From: Odontesthes bonariensis
Lineage: Eukaryota > Chordata > Actinopteri > Atheriniformes > Atherinopsidae
DNA length: 64,000 nt
Assembly: GCF_027942865.1 (NCBI RefSeq)
Contig: NC_134507.1
Span: 35,021,711-35,085,710, forward strand
Direction of reading: 5' to 3'
Below the pieces are notes generated by a model, which did no database searches, was not told where the DNA came from, and worked only from the letters and a program-made list of their open reading frames with translations. This document shows positions 1 to 10,861 of the stretch, in pieces. The first letter of the stretch is position 1, and each line of letters begins with the position of its first letter. The translations under genes were made by a program, and so were the position numbers.

Positions 1-1
1 T

Positions 2-797
2 TTAGAAGACCTGATTCACCCGGATCAAGCCTGTGCCATCCCGGGGAGGAAGATAACCGACAGCCTCGTACTGATCCGAGACACCATCTGTTATGCGAGA
101 GACAGAAACATTCGGCTAGCAGTCCTAAATTTAGACTTTGAGAAAGCCTTTGATCGGGTCTCGCACCAGTACCTTTTCATGGTACTGCAAAAAATGGGGT
201 TCCCAGAAAGGTTTATAGCTTGGGTGGGTCTGCTGTACCGGGGCATTACCAGCAAATTCCTTGTTAACGGGCATCTGACAAAAGCAGTAAACATCCACTG
301 CGGTGTCCGTCAGGGTTGTCCGTTATCTGCCCTCCTCTACATCATCTGTGTCGAACCACTAGCACAAAGCTTGAGAAGGGACCACCGAATCAATGGGGTG
401 AGAGTCCCGGGGAGCGGGGGACAATCGACAAAGTGTGTTTTATATATGGACGATGTGAACATTTTATATACAGACCTAATATCCATCAATAGGACTCTGG
501 ACTTGACTGACTGGTATGGACGGGCCTCTGGGGCAAAACTAAACAGAAACAAGACCCAAGCCCAATTTTACGGGCCATGGACAGCGACTGAGACTGCAGG
601 ACTCCCCGTGACTATAACCCAGACAAAACAGAAAATACTGGGGATTAATTTTGACAGGAAAGGAGGAGGGACATCAAACTGGCCAGACGTGGTAGAGAAA
701 GTCAAGCAAAGACTAGGATACTGGGGACTTAGAGGACTGACCATTGAAGGAAAGGTTTTAATCATCAAAGCCGTGATTTTACCTTTTCTTTTACTAA
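2..797 (+). mobile_element. Tx1/L1-like LINE, reverse transcriptase segment (5' part cut by window edge)
   Basis: One reading frame is open from base 2 to the point where an LTR element interrupts it at 798. It encodes the palm of a non-LTR reverse transcriptase: LNLDFEKAFDRV, then GVRQGCPLSALLY, then the catalytic YMDDVN box and LGINF. The order and wording fit the L1 superfamily, Tx1 branch, where ORF2 copies the element RNA at a nicked target. The endonuclease and the RT fingers lie outside the window. The reading resumes in the same orientation at 7861, so this is one LINE split by a later insertion. The clade is assigned by eye. Confidence 0.85.
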
Positions 798-1794
798 TGA
801 CACGACCTGGCTCAAAAGCCGTATCAAAAAGGAGGAAGCACACGGTTTGTAAGTTATAAGGAAATCAAATTTATTTAAACAATTCGAACTTAAGCTACAA
901 ATTCAACAAAAGTAAAACAATGGGATGTGGCAATCAGTCATCAGTAGTGTAGTGGTGTTATGGAGCATAAATGTGCGGCAAAGGTGTTGTATGGTGCTAA
1001 ACGTAACAAAACGATAAAGCAAACAATCCCAAAACACAATGCTGTTCTCACAAACCCAGCCAGGAACCAAAAGGGAAGAATTAACAAAATAAGGCGGCTT
1101 AAAACCACTCCCACAGACGGCCAGGTGTACGAGCTGCCGCAATCACTGCTGCACACTCCAATCAGCTTCCTAGTCTGAGGGAGGAGACAAAGGCTGTGTT
1201 CGAAACCGCCTACTTCTCCTACTATTCCTACTAGTCATACTTTTTTAAGTTCCCGGATGTACACTAGATACATACTAGATTCGCCGAAATGTTGAGTATT
1301 CATCATGAGGTTACTTGTCACACTCAAACTACCCAAGATGCAACGTAACGTGACGTCGCCCATCGCCATTTGAACGGTCAAATTCCGTTAACGGGACGAG
1401 AGCAGTCAAAACGGCATAACCGGAAGTGCGTTGCTCACTGCGGCTAGCTTTTGTAGCGCCGAATTCGTGGGAACAAAATTGTAAATAGCCGGTATTTTGT
1501 CAGATTTTCAACACCTTGGGGGTCTAAATGACTACTTTCTCGCCTGAAAATGTTTCAAATGTTGCTAAAGTTATATATTTACAGAGTTTATAGCTTAAGC
1601 GAAATCAGCTTTTCAGGCCGGCTGATTTCGGCTCGGGCAGGAGTGAAGTGCACTGTGTGTAAACGCTCTGCATACTGTCAGATCGATGAGTATGCCGTTT
1701 TCAAGTATGTAGTATGTAGTAGGCGGTTTCGAACACAGCCAAAGAAAGAGGGAGGAGAGAGACATGCCCAGCACAAGCCCCAGGGGCTGTGACA
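798..1794 (-). repeat. 3' LTR of the Gmr1-type element (left copy, carries a MITE)
   Basis: This copy matches 7412-7856 at about 97% once the 549-bp insertion at 1192-1740 and its 3-bp duplication are removed; the native length is then 445 bp, exactly that of the other LTR. A purine-rich tract (AGGGGG on the - strand) directly precedes it at about 1795-1800. Confidence 0.9.
1192..1740. mobile_element. Non-autonomous DNA transposon inside the left LTR
   Basis: The 549-bp element has 23-bp perfect terminal inverted repeats beginning GGCTGTGTTCGAAACCGCCT and is flanked by aaa on both sides (1189-1191 and 1741-1743). The right LTR at about 7801-7815 is the empty site (gacaaagaaag), which proves the insertion and a 3-bp target duplication. 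No transposase is encoded. The superfamily is not clear; 3-bp duplications occur in Harbinger and Zator among others. Confidence 0.85.
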
Positions 1795-2135
1795 CCCCCT
1801 AAAAAGAGGTTCAATATAGGGAACCGAAATATGTTTAAAACCTAGTAGGTACAACACACAACCAGCACTATTAAATGCTCAATGAAAAGTTATCAAAAAA
1901 AACAAATCAGAAAAAAAACACTTGCCCCATGAGGAGTTTAAAGTCCAACCACTGCCATCTGCCCCCAGCACACCAAACTCTTGCTCCTCAGCAACAGAGA
2001 TTTGCCTAGGATTTCTGTGAGCATTTAAGAGGAGAAAGACAGGAGGCAGGAACAGACACCGCAAGCGGAACTGGAAGGGGACATCAACCGATCAAAGTTG
2101 TCCTAACACACCAGGTCCCTCGCCAACCCATACTT

Positions 2136-3450
2136 CTAATGGGCCGGAGAGAGGGCATCCGCCACCACATTCTCTGATCCTTTTATGTATCGGATGTTCA
2201 ACCCATAAGACTGCAACATCAGAGACCATCGTATCAGTCTCTGGTTTGGACACTGCAAGGAGTTCAAAAAGGTTAGTGGATTGTGATCCGTGTAGACCAC
2301 CACGGGTGTAGTGCCTGAAACTACATACACGTCAAAATGTTTCAAAGCCCATATCAAAGCTAGTGCCTCCTTTTCGATGGTTGAATAATTTAGTTGGTAG
2401 GAGTTAAACTTTTTGGGAAAAAAAACTCACTGGCTTATCAACACCCAGATCATCAGCTTGCAATAGAACAGCACCTGCACCCACGTGACTCGCATCTACC
2501 TGCAGTGAAAAAGGGCGGTCAAACCGTGGTGCCTCAAGAACAGGAGCTGTACATAACAAGGCTTTAATGTTCTCAAAAGCCTGTTGACATTCAGGGGTCC
2601 ATATATACACTGCCTTTGCCTTCAAAAGGTTAGTGAGTGGCGATGCAACAGTGGAAAAATTGCGACAAAAACACCTGTAGTAACCCACTAATCCAAGAAA
2701 CCGCAACAGTTCCTTTTTCGTGGTTGGTACCGGATAATTTTCTAACCGGGCTCACTTTAGCAGCCACAGGACGGACGCACCCCTGACCCACAACTCGGCC
2801 AAGATAAGTCACTGTCGCCTTGGCAAACTCACATTTTGAGAGGTTAATGGTGAGACAGGCCTCAGCCAAGCGACCGAACAGCACCCTGATGCGCTCGACA
2901 TGCTGAGGCCAAGAGTCAGAAAACACCACCACGTCATCCAAATAGACAGCGCAACCCTCCAGGTCCCCCAGAACACGAGTCATAAGGCGTTGAAATGTCG
3001 CTGGCGCATTTCTCAAGCCAAAAGGCATAACCTTGTAAGAAAACAAACCGTTCGGTGTCACAAATACAGAAATTTCATGGGCCCGCTGAGTTAAAGGGAC
3101 CTGCCAGTACCCTTTCAATAGATCAAACTTACTTACAAACTTAGCATGACCAACCTCATCTACACAATCTTCCATACGAGGAAGTGGGAACGAGTCAGGT
3201 CTGGTGACAGCATTAACTTTCCTGAAGACAGTGCAAAACCTTGGTGTGCCGTCTGCTTTGGGTACCGTGATGCAAGGCGATGCCCAGCTTGAGGAGGATG
3301 GCTCAGCTATGTCATTCTCCAACATACTTAATTTCGGCATCCAGATACCTGCGTTTTTCAGCATTGACACGAAAAAAACGTTGACGAATAGGCTGAACAT
3401 CTCCCACCTCAATATCGTGTTCAATAAGGAGGGTCTGAGTAGGCGTATCA
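2136..3450 (-). pseudogene. Gmr1-type element: reverse transcriptase and RNase H region (fossil)
   Basis: The RT palm is seen with DLLKGYWQVPL, FGLRNAPATFQRLM and the catalytic YLDDVVVFS box (about 2750-3350). It is followed by the RNase H part, with FSLQVDASHVGAGAVLLQ and VVYTDHNPLTFL (about 2140-2560). The region lies after the integrase in the direction of transcription. It is broken. Confidence 0.85.
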
Positions 3451-3499
3451 CCAAACAAACATGGAAAAGACCTAATCAACTCTGCCAACTCTGCCCTTT

Positions 3500-4560
3500 C
3501 TAACTCTGGCAGATGTTGCAACAATGCCTCAAGGTTACAGAGAGCCTCAGAGTTTTTCAACCGCCCATGTGTTAATGCTTGATCAACAGCTGGTAACCCA
3601 TCCGCCTCCACCTCCACCTCACTCACCAACAAAGGTGTAGTGACTTCTGATGCTCTAGTTGCTAAACATGCTGGATGAGAATTCGCCGCGATAACCTGTG
3701 CACCATACCCAGGTGATTTTGACGCACGCTCATAATATGGTTTTAACAGGTTCACATGACACAATTGGGTGGTTTTCCTGCGCTCTGGAGTCGAAATCAA
3801 ATAATTTAAATCAGAAAGCTTCCTTAAAACTGTGCATGGGCCAGTAAATTTGGCTTGAAATGGCGAGCCTATGATGGGCAACAGCGCCAGTACTCGATCA
3901 CCAGGACTGAAAACCCACCGTTCCGTACGTCTATCATAGAGCTTTTTCATTTTTCCCTGCACATGCTCCATTTTCTCCCTGGCCAGTTCGCCAGCTGCAT
4001 AAAGTCTACGCCAAAAACCATTCACATAGTCTAACACGTTCCGGGGAGGGTCCTCCCCCATCCACTGGTCCCTCAAAATGGCTAACGGACCTCGTACAGT
4101 ATGGCCGAACACCAAGTCATTTGGGCTAAACCCTGTACTCTCTTGAACTACTTCCCTAGCTGCAAGCATTAACCAGGGCAAACCCTCCTCCCAGTCACCT
4201 TCCATTTGAATGCAATAAGAACGTAGCAACGACTTCAACGTTTGATGGAAACGTTCTAATGCTCCCTGACTTTGTGCATGATACGCAGATGCTTTGTTAT
4301 GCTTGATGTTAAGCTGCTTCAACACTTGAGAGAAAAGGTGTGAGGAGAAATTCGAACCCTGGTCACTTTGAATGATTTTTGGAATGCCAAATATAGAGAT
4401 GAATTGTGACAACGCTCTCACCACCTATGTGTGGCAAGTTTTTATGTGTACCGATACGTCATGTTTCAACCGAGGCCAGAAAAAATGCCTCAGAATCCGG
4501 TCGTATGTCTTCCGAACACCAAGATGCCCCGACCCCTCATGAGCTAGTTTTAAAACAGGT
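3500..4560 (-). pseudogene. Gmr1-type element: integrase region (fossil)
   Basis: An HHCC zinc domain (HEGSGHLGV ... FFWPRLK ... CHT, about 4425-4540) is followed by an integrase core with QSDQGSNF and ALERFHQTLKSLLR (about 4200-4420). A C-terminal basic stretch with GDRVLALLP comes next. The region precedes RT, which marks the Gmr1 arrangement. It is broken. Confidence 0.85.
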
Positions 4561-4599
4561 TCACGAAACCTCTCAGGCAACACGATTTGGATAATCGGA

Positions 4600-5590
4600 T
4601 CACCCACAAAACTCTGACCATGCGGGACCCATTTCCTTACCAACAGGTAGTCTTTAAGGAAATAGCCCCGAGCACTGCTCTCTATCTGGGCACCGGTTAC
4701 CACCTGGTCAAACAAACCTTGCAGGGAACAATCAGCCTCTTGCTCCGCCTTCAACTCTTCCTGCAAAACTGACAAGGGATAGTCAGACAAAGAAAACATA
4801 GATAACGACCCCACATTTTTATTTGATTCACACAGGCTGGAATTAAACTTATCCCCTGTCATAGCACGCGTTACAGCACATGCTGTGAACTCTTCAGGGA
4901 ATGCTGATTGACTATCATCAGGCTGTTGTCTTACCACTGGCACCGTGTCCACCTCTAACTGTGGCGGCACGTCAACCCACGCACAGGCACCAGCCAGGCC
5001 ATTACCCAAAAGCACATTGACACCCTCCACTGGGAAAGCAGGACGCACCCCCACAACTGCTTGTCCCTGGAAAAGATCGGAGTACAACATGATGTTATGC
5101 ACGGGAACTTGAAGTACATTTAAACCCATACCCAACACAGGAATACAAGACCCAGTATCACTCTCACTGCTGAATGGCAAAACTGATGCTTTGATAAAAG
5201 TATCATAAGCAGCAGTGTCACGCAATATCTTTACTGGTACTTTTTTGTCACTCCCCACCAAAGACACAAAACCATCACTAACAAAATGTCTAACTTTCCA
5301 GTTCCGGACTTTGATGAGTCCCAACCTGAAACCCCCCCTTCACCACCAAAGGCAGCGAAGGTGGCACTGAGACAGCCATAGACACCCCTCTAGCCCTAGG
5401 TTGAGAGACAGACTGGTTAGAGTTTGACTTAGCCTTAAGAGCATAACAGTCAGCTTGTAAATAGCCCTTTTTATGACAGTAATTACAGGTTCTTTCCTCA
5501 CGGCTACGAACACCATGATCCTCTGTAGCAACAACTTTAACTGAGCTACCCACTGCATATAAATCGGAACGTGCCCCGTTTCCATGACCA
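4600..5590 (-). pseudogene. Gmr1-type element: zinc knuckle and protease-like region (fossil)
   Basis: A zinc knuckle of the form CNYCHKKGYLQADC is visible near 5450-5500. Upstream of the integrase comes a protease-like segment with ILRDTAAYDTF near 5200-5230, in which the usual DTGA/DSGA active-site motif is only loosely kept. The region lies between Gag and integrase. Confidence 0.7.
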
Positions 5591-6655
5591 TTACCACCAG
5601 ACAGGTGGGTGCCGGCTAAACAGACGCCGCTCACTAAACCCACGTCTGTGCCTGAGCACATATTCATCTGCTAATGCCGCAGCGTTCGCAACTGTTTTCA
5701 CTTTCTGGTCACTGATGTAATTAGCAATATGTTCAGGTAACATGTTCTTAAATTGCTCGAGAACTATAAGTTCACACAACCCCTCATAATCACTGACTTC
5801 CAGCGCAGCAACCCAACGGTCAAAATGCCTCGCCAAATCACCCGCCAATTCCAAGTGGGTTTGCTTCTCGTTTTTCCGCCACGTACGAAAACGTTTGTGG
5901 TACGCCTCAGGCACCAACTCAAAAGCTCTTAACACTGCCTTTTTAACTAAGGCGTACTGCTTACTATCCTCTGAATTTAAACTTGCATAGGCCTCTTGAG
6001 CTCTTCCAGTAAATACGCACTGCAACATCAATGTGCGCACAGACTCCGGCCAATTCCGGACCTCAGCAACGCATTCAAAAAGAGAAAAGAATGTTTCTGG
6101 ATCTTTTTCATTGAACTTTGGTACCAGGTGCAGATTGCGAAAAATGTCAAAGTCCTGATCATTCGACCCTGAAACCCCTGACCGACCACCAGTTACCCCA
6201 GCCTCCCCAGCTGCAAGTTTCCCCTGTTTTATCAGTTCCAGTTTAGTTTTCTCAATGTCAAGTCTGGACTGCTCAATCCGCAACCTCTCCACCTCAATTC
6301 TCTCTTGGGACTTTAAAAAAAACAGCTCCCTCTGCTGCTCAAATGTTAAATTACCAGTTCCTTTATTAAAATGCTGGCCCAAACCATCACCAGATTCACC
6401 AGGCCACTTCTCCTCTGGATCCGGATGAGGCTCCTCCTCAGTCAGGGTCAGGATTCCTAAATCACTCAAGAAGGCTTTAATCTCAGACTTCAGTACCTCC
6501 TTATTTGACTTTTTATCATTAATCCCTATCTTGTAGTGGTCTGCTACTCGGAGTAACTGGTTTTTGGTGAATCTATTCAATAACTCTAAACTCGGAGCTT
6601 CCACAAACTCAGCAATGCTAGCCATCTCTAAGCTAGAAAAGTTCCCAACATACAA
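5590..6655 (-). pseudogene. Gmr1-type element: Gag region (fossil)
   Basis: The segment encodes a Gag-like protein: a coiled-coil-rich Glu/Arg stretch (about 6250-6350), then a SCAN/retrotransposon Gag core with FFSLFECVAEVRNWPE, LQCVFTGRAQEAYASL and FRTWRKNEKQTHLELAGDLARHFDRW. It is the first coding region after the 5' LTR on the - strand. Confidence 0.8.
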
Positions 6656-6659
6656 GCCA

Positions 6660-7395
6660 GGTCAATACTAATTAAGAAAAAGAGCAGTGAAAGGAAAAAC
6701 ACTCAGGCGCTCTAACCAGACCTGTGCTGCGTCACAAAGCAAGTGTAGCCAGTGTGCCAAAGGTCATCACTGACCCCTACTCAGTGTGTGTCCCCCCACT
6801 AACTAAACTGCCTAACCAAAACTAACCTAAACCAACTCAACCCTAGTCTTCAGGGGATCTGGCAGCGGGTATTTATGCACTGAAACCCACTGGTGTGGTG
6901 ATGCGACCAGTCATCTGGCAACACCACCAAAACCATGGACATGCCCCCGAGACAACTGCTCTAACCGCCGTCACCCCACACTACGGACAGATGAGCAGAT
7001 ACCAAAGGGAAAATGCACTTAGCCTAACAGAGGGAACACACGGTCCAATGTGACACACCAACCAACATTTACCCTGACAACCAGCCCAAAACATTAACAA
7101 ACAGCGCGCATAAACTAAATTACCACAACACAAACTACCTTCAAACTAGAACCAAATCAACTTCAATACCAAACCATGCACTTCCTCAAAACAACCAGGT
7201 CAGAGTTTCAACCTACCCCCAACAATAGTACCACCAGGAGAAACTCCTCACCTAACCACTGAAGCCATGCAAACTTCCAACAACCCCTCCCCCAGCAGGG
7301 CAGCGGGTAATCAGCACTCAGGTGCGCAGCAATCAACCCACCACCAACAACCCCAAGCTCAGAAACTACCCAATAAACTTTAGCAAATAGAACAA
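6660..7395. other. Leader of the Gmr1-type element, no gene seen
   Basis: This is the 5' untranslated leader between the right LTR with its primer site and Gag. I see no further coding sequence in it. Confidence 0.6.
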
Positions 7396-7408
7396 GGACG
7401 AGCCCCCA
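7396..7408 (-). promoter_or_regulatory. Primer binding site, tRNA-Pro
   Basis: On the - strand the sequence TGGGGGCTCGTCC lies 3 bases inside the 5' LTR. It is complementary to the 3' end of tRNA-Pro including CCA. The tRNA-Pro gene at 28177-28248 ends in the matching sequence. Confidence 0.85.
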
Positions 7409-7411
7409 ATT

Positions 7412-7856
7412 TGACACGACCAGGCTCAAAAGCCTTATCAAAAAGGAGGAAGCACGCGGTTTGTAAGTTATAAGGAAATCAAATTTATTTAAACAATTCG
7501 AACTTAAGCTACGAATTCAACAAAAGTAAAACAATGGGATGTGGCAATCAGTCATCAGTAGTGTAATGGTGTTATGGAGCATAAATGTACGGCAAAGGTG
7601 TTGTATGGTGCGAAACATAACAAAAGGATAAACCAAACAAACCCAAAACACAATGCTGTTCTCACAAACCCAGCCAGGAACCAAAAGGGAAGAATTAACA
7701 AAATAAGGCGGCTTAAAACCACTCCCACAGACGGCCAGGTGTACGAGCTGCCGGAATCACTGCTGCATACTCCAATCAGCTTCCTGGTCTGAGGGAGGAG
7801 ACAAAGAAAGAGGGAGGAGAGAGACATGCCCAGCACAAGCCCCAGGGGCTGTGACA
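7412..7856 (-). repeat. 5' LTR of the Gmr1-type element (right copy)
   Basis: The 445-bp LTR begins TGTCACAGCCCC and ends GTCGTGTCA on the - strand. It is the empty-site reference for the MITE in the other LTR. Confidence 0.9.
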
Positions 7857-7860
7857 CTAA

Positions 7861-8514
7861 TCAGTTCTGTTTTAATCCCACCTAGGAAAGTGCTTTTAGA
7901 CCTGGACCGAGCCATTTTTTATTTTCTGTGGGGCTCCAAGTGGGATAGACTGAGGAGAGATGTAATGAAGAAACAAACAGAGAAAGGAGGAAAGGGAGTG
8001 CCTGATTTTTATTTGTTTTTAGGAAGCAGATACACTACACTGCACATCTTACAGGCCACAGACCCATCCGGAAACCCCAAAACTAAAGCAATGACACGAT
8101 TCTGGATGGGTTCTTACCTCAGAAGACTGAAGATTTTACCCACCGACCTAAAAGTGCCTGTGTCTTTTAGCCTGCCACCATCCTATGCTTTTATCCAGAC
8201 GTTCTAAAAGCATTTTAACTTGGAGGCAGAGGAGTTGCATGTTTTAACAAACCACCGCTCTCTGATCTCTGTTGTGCAGGAGCGGGAACCAGTGAGTCCA
8301 GTGCGTGGGCTCGCGTTTGGCGAGCACTAAACAGTTTGGTGCAACGTCAACCATTCCGCTCTTCCAAACAAACTCCGGGACCTGTCATGGATGGTGGCTC
8401 ATGAGATCCTGCCAGTCAGGTCCGTTATGCACTCCCGGGGCATGTCAGCGATCTCAACCTGCCCGCGACCTGGTTGTGGCGCGCCCGAGTCGGTGAGGCA
8501 CCTGCTCTGGGATC
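7861..8514 (+). mobile_element. Tx1/L1-like LINE, C-terminal part of ORF2
   Basis: This is the continuation of the LINE at 2-797 beyond the LTR element. It encodes VLIPPRKVLLDLDRAIFYFLWGSKWDRLRR and GGKGVPDFYLFLG, the usual post-RT region of L1/Tx1 proteins. After a frame change near 8205 it ends with a Cys-rich tail CPRPGCGAPESVRHLLWDL (about 8455-8514). A hAT MITE then interrupts it. Confidence 0.8.
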
Positions 8515-8522
8515 TTAGAGAT

Positions 8523-8924
8523 TAGTGATGGGATTTTCGGGTCTTTTTCCAGATGCGGCTCTAATGGCTCGACTTACTGTGGAGAGCCGTCTCTTTCGGC
8601 TCCACAACGGCTCCCCATATATCCCCGTCTAGCACTGGCAGAAGCAGAGAAAAACGCGCAAGGAGAGGGAGAGTGAGAGTGAGGGGGAGGGAGATGGGAG
8701 AGACAGCGAGGCACCGGTCCGAAGGACAAAAAAAATGACGTGGGAAAAAAACTGTCGGCTCTGTGGCACTGACAGGGAGGCAGAGAGACAGCGAGATACT
8801 GAAAGAAAAAAAAACATCTCCCAAATAGGATCCCAAAATGGCTCCCATTATGGAGCCGGTTCCTGTCGTTCACTTCAAAGAGCCGGCTCTTAGAGCCGGA
8901 TCGTTCGCGACCGACACATCACTA
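8523..8924. mobile_element. hAT MITE
   Basis: The 402-bp element starts TAGTGATGGG and ends in the imperfect inverse ACACATCACTA, and is flanked by the 8-bp direct duplication ttagagat (8515-8522 and 8925-8932). An 8-bp duplication and TAGTGATG ends are typical of hAT. It contains several AGAGCCGGCTCT-like sub-terminal repeats and no transposase. It sits in the 3' part of the LINE. Confidence 0.9.
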
Positions 8925-8999
8925 TTAGAGATGGCAGCAAAAAGATGAAAAAAAAGAGCACATGTGAACAATGAAGTGGATGTTTAGCAAGTTTTGCTG
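8925..8999 (+). mobile_element. 3' end of the Tx1/L1-like LINE, abutting the U1 array
   Basis: Sequence after the hAT MITE, with a short A-rich stretch. Homology to the U1 tandem unit starts at about 8999 (gaatacggcagc), so the LINE-side sequence ends directly at the array. Confidence 0.5.
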
Positions 9000-9254
9000 A
9001 ATACGGCAGCATGTCTGCACTGGAGATATTAAGCCGTGAGGGTTTTCCTCAACTAAGAATTTTCCCAGTGTGGGTTGGGTGTGGCTCTAGAGATGGGGAG
9101 AGTGGAAAAACTAAATAAATTTCTGCTCCAAGTTCCTTGGTTGTTGAAACAAGAACTGATCAGAAAGATGAAGAAAAGCCGGACTGTTTTAATCTGCAAG
9201 CTTTTCAGATTCAGGTTAGCTGCTGGCATGTTACTGCAGACAGTTGAATTTGCT

Positions 9255-9272
9255 GCACCGTCCGGCCGAGTG
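9255..9272 (+). promoter_or_regulatory. PSE-like element of U1 genes
   Basis: GCACCGTCCGGCCGAGTG lies at -61 to -44 from the U1 start, the spacing of the snRNA proximal sequence element bound by SNAPc. The same element occurs at 9980-9997 and, with one change, at 10706-10723. It resembles the PSE-like elements in front of U2 and U5 in this window. A second possible PSE reading lies slightly downstream at about 9270-9292. Confidence 0.55.
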
Positions 9273-9315
9273 AGGCACGTGGAAAAGAGGTGTCAGCCTC
9301 TGACAGTTCCAACTC

Positions 9316-9479
9316 ATACTTACCTGGCAGGGGAGATATAATGATCAAGAAGGTGGTTCACCCAGGACAAGGCTCAGCCATTGCACACCGGCTGTACTGA
9401 CCCTTGCGAATTCCCCAAATGTGGGAATCTCGACTGCATAATTTCTGGTAGTGGGGGACTGCGTTCGCGCTCTCCCCTG
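9316..9479 (+). ncRNA. U1 snRNA, copy 1
   Basis: A 164-nt U1 sequence beginning ATACTTACCTGGCAGGGGAG, the 5' splice-site-recognising end, and ending GCGTTCGCGCTCTCCCCTG. The Sm site reads AATTTCTGG. U1 pairs with 5' splice sites in the spliceosome. In this copy the first stem-loop carries TATAATG where copies 2 and 3 have TACCATG, which weakens the stem that presents the U1-70K loop, so it may be a variant or a weak gene. Confidence 0.9.
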
Positions 9480-10040
9480 ATTTAAATGTATAATATAAAT
9501 ATCCCTGGGCAACTTTACCTTGTTTTTTGTCCTGACGTTGCTGCTTTAAGGACACCTTTCCATCTTTAAAACCAATGTTTTGCAAGGTTTACTGAATGCT
9601 GCGGCAGGTCTGCACAGCTGATATGCAGCTGCGCAGTTGTCAGGTGATGTCATACAGTGCGGTCATACAGTGCAGTCACCCCAGGCAGGTGGGCGTTGCC
9701 TTAGTGATGGCAACAACGAGATGAGAATACGGCAGCATTTCTGCACTGGAGATATTAAGCCGTGAGGGTTTGCCTCAACTAAGAATTTTCCCAGTGTGGG
9801 TGGGTGTGGCTCTAGAGATGGGGAGAGTGGAAAAACTAAATCAATTTGTGCTCCAAGTTCCTTGGTTGTTGAAACAAAAACTGATCAGAAAGATGAAGAA
9901 AAGCCGGAGTGTTTTAATCTGCAAGCTTTTCAGATTCAGGTTAGCTGCTGGCATGGCACTGCAGACAGTTGAATTTGCTGCACCGTCCGGCCGAGTGAGG
10001 CACCTGGAAAAGAGGTGTCAGCCTCTGACAGTTCCAACTC

Positions 10041-10205
10041 ATACTTACCTGGCAGGGGAGATACCATGATCAAGAAGGTGGTTCACCCAGGACGAGGCTC
10101 AGCCATTGCACACTGGCTGTACTGACCCTTGCGAAATTCCCCAAATGTGGGAATCTCGACTGCATAATTTCTGGTAGTTGGGGACTGCGTTCGCGCTCTC
10201 CCCTG
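10041..10205 (+). ncRNA. U1 snRNA, copy 2
   Basis: A full-length U1 of 165 nt with the intact stem I (TACCATG), the U1-70K loop GATCAAGAAGG, the Sm site AATTTCTGG and the 3' stem. It has one extra A in CTTGCGAAATTCCCC compared with copy 1. It is probably the best functional copy of the three. Confidence 0.92.
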
Positions 10206-10766
10206 ATTTGACTGTATAACGTGAATATCCCTGGGCAACTCTACCTTGGTTTTCGTCCTGGTGTTGCTGCTTTAACGACACCTTTCCATCTTTAAAACCA
10301 ATGTTTTGCAAGGTTTACTGAATGCTGCGGCAGGTCTGCACAGCTGATATGCAGCTGCGCAGTTGTCAGGTGATGTCATACAGTGCGGTCATACAGTGCA
10401 GTCACCCCAGGCAGGTGGGCGTTGCCTTAGTGATGGCAACAACGAGATGAGAATACGGCAGCATTTCTGCACTGGAGATATTAAGCCGTGAGGGTTTGCC
10501 TCAACTAAGAATTTTCCCAGTGTGGGTGGGTGTGGCTCTAGAGATGGGGAGAGTGGAAAAACTAAATCAATTTGTGCTCCAAGTTCCTTGGTTGTTGAAA
10601 CAAGAACTGATCAGAAAGATGAAGAAAAGCCAGACTGTTTTAATCTGCAAGCTTTTCAGATTCAGGTTAGCTGCTGGCATGGCACTGCAGACAGTTGAAT
10701 TTGCTGCACCGTCTGGCCGAGTGAGGCACGTGGAAAAGAGGTGTCAGCCTCTGACAGTTCCAACCC

Positions 10767-10861
10767 ATACTTACCTGGCAGGGGAGATACCATGATCAAG
10801 AAGGTGGTTCACCCAGGATGAGGCTCAGCCATTGCACACCGGCTGTGCTGATTCTTGCGAA
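10767..10861 (+). ncRNA. U1 snRNA, copy 3, 3'-truncated
   Basis: The first ~95 nt of U1 are present and well conserved, then the sequence leaves U1 after CTTGCGAA and continues as unrelated DNA. The Sm site and the last stem-loop are missing, so it is a truncated pseudogene at the array edge, although its PSE-like element remains. Confidence 0.88.

Larger units (their letters stand above)
798..7856 (-). mobile_element. Gmr1-type Ty3/gypsy LTR retrotransposon (fossil)
   Basis: The element has two LTRs with TG...CA ends and lies inside the LINE with a 4-bp duplication ctaa at 794-797 and 7857-7860. On the - strand the parts run: LTR, primer site, Gag, zinc knuckle, protease-like region, integrase, reverse transcriptase, RNase H, purine-rich tract, LTR. 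Integrase lies upstream of RT, the order known from the Gmr1 group of vertebrate gypsy elements and unlike ordinary gypsy. The native LTRs are each 445 bp and differ at about 14 positions (about 3%), so the copy is fairly young. The coding part is broken in several places, roughly four to six. Confidence 0.9.
9000..10861 (+). repeat. U1 snRNA tandem array, about 725 bp unit
   Basis: Three units repeat with U1 starts at 9316, 10041 and 10767 (spacing 725 and 726). Unit borders can be followed by the shared gaatacggcagcat segment at about 8999, 9725 and 10451. Units 2 and 3 are very similar. The third is cut within the U1 gene at about 10861. Confidence 0.9.

Noticed and set aside
8561-8873. 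Three overlapping frames rich in Ser, Leu and Pro on the - strand
   Set aside because: They lie inside a hAT MITE made of simple repeats.
9075-10795. A 99-residue open frame repeated in front of each U1 gene
   Set aside because: It spans the U1 promoter region and runs into the RNA. A repeated spacer, not a protein family.
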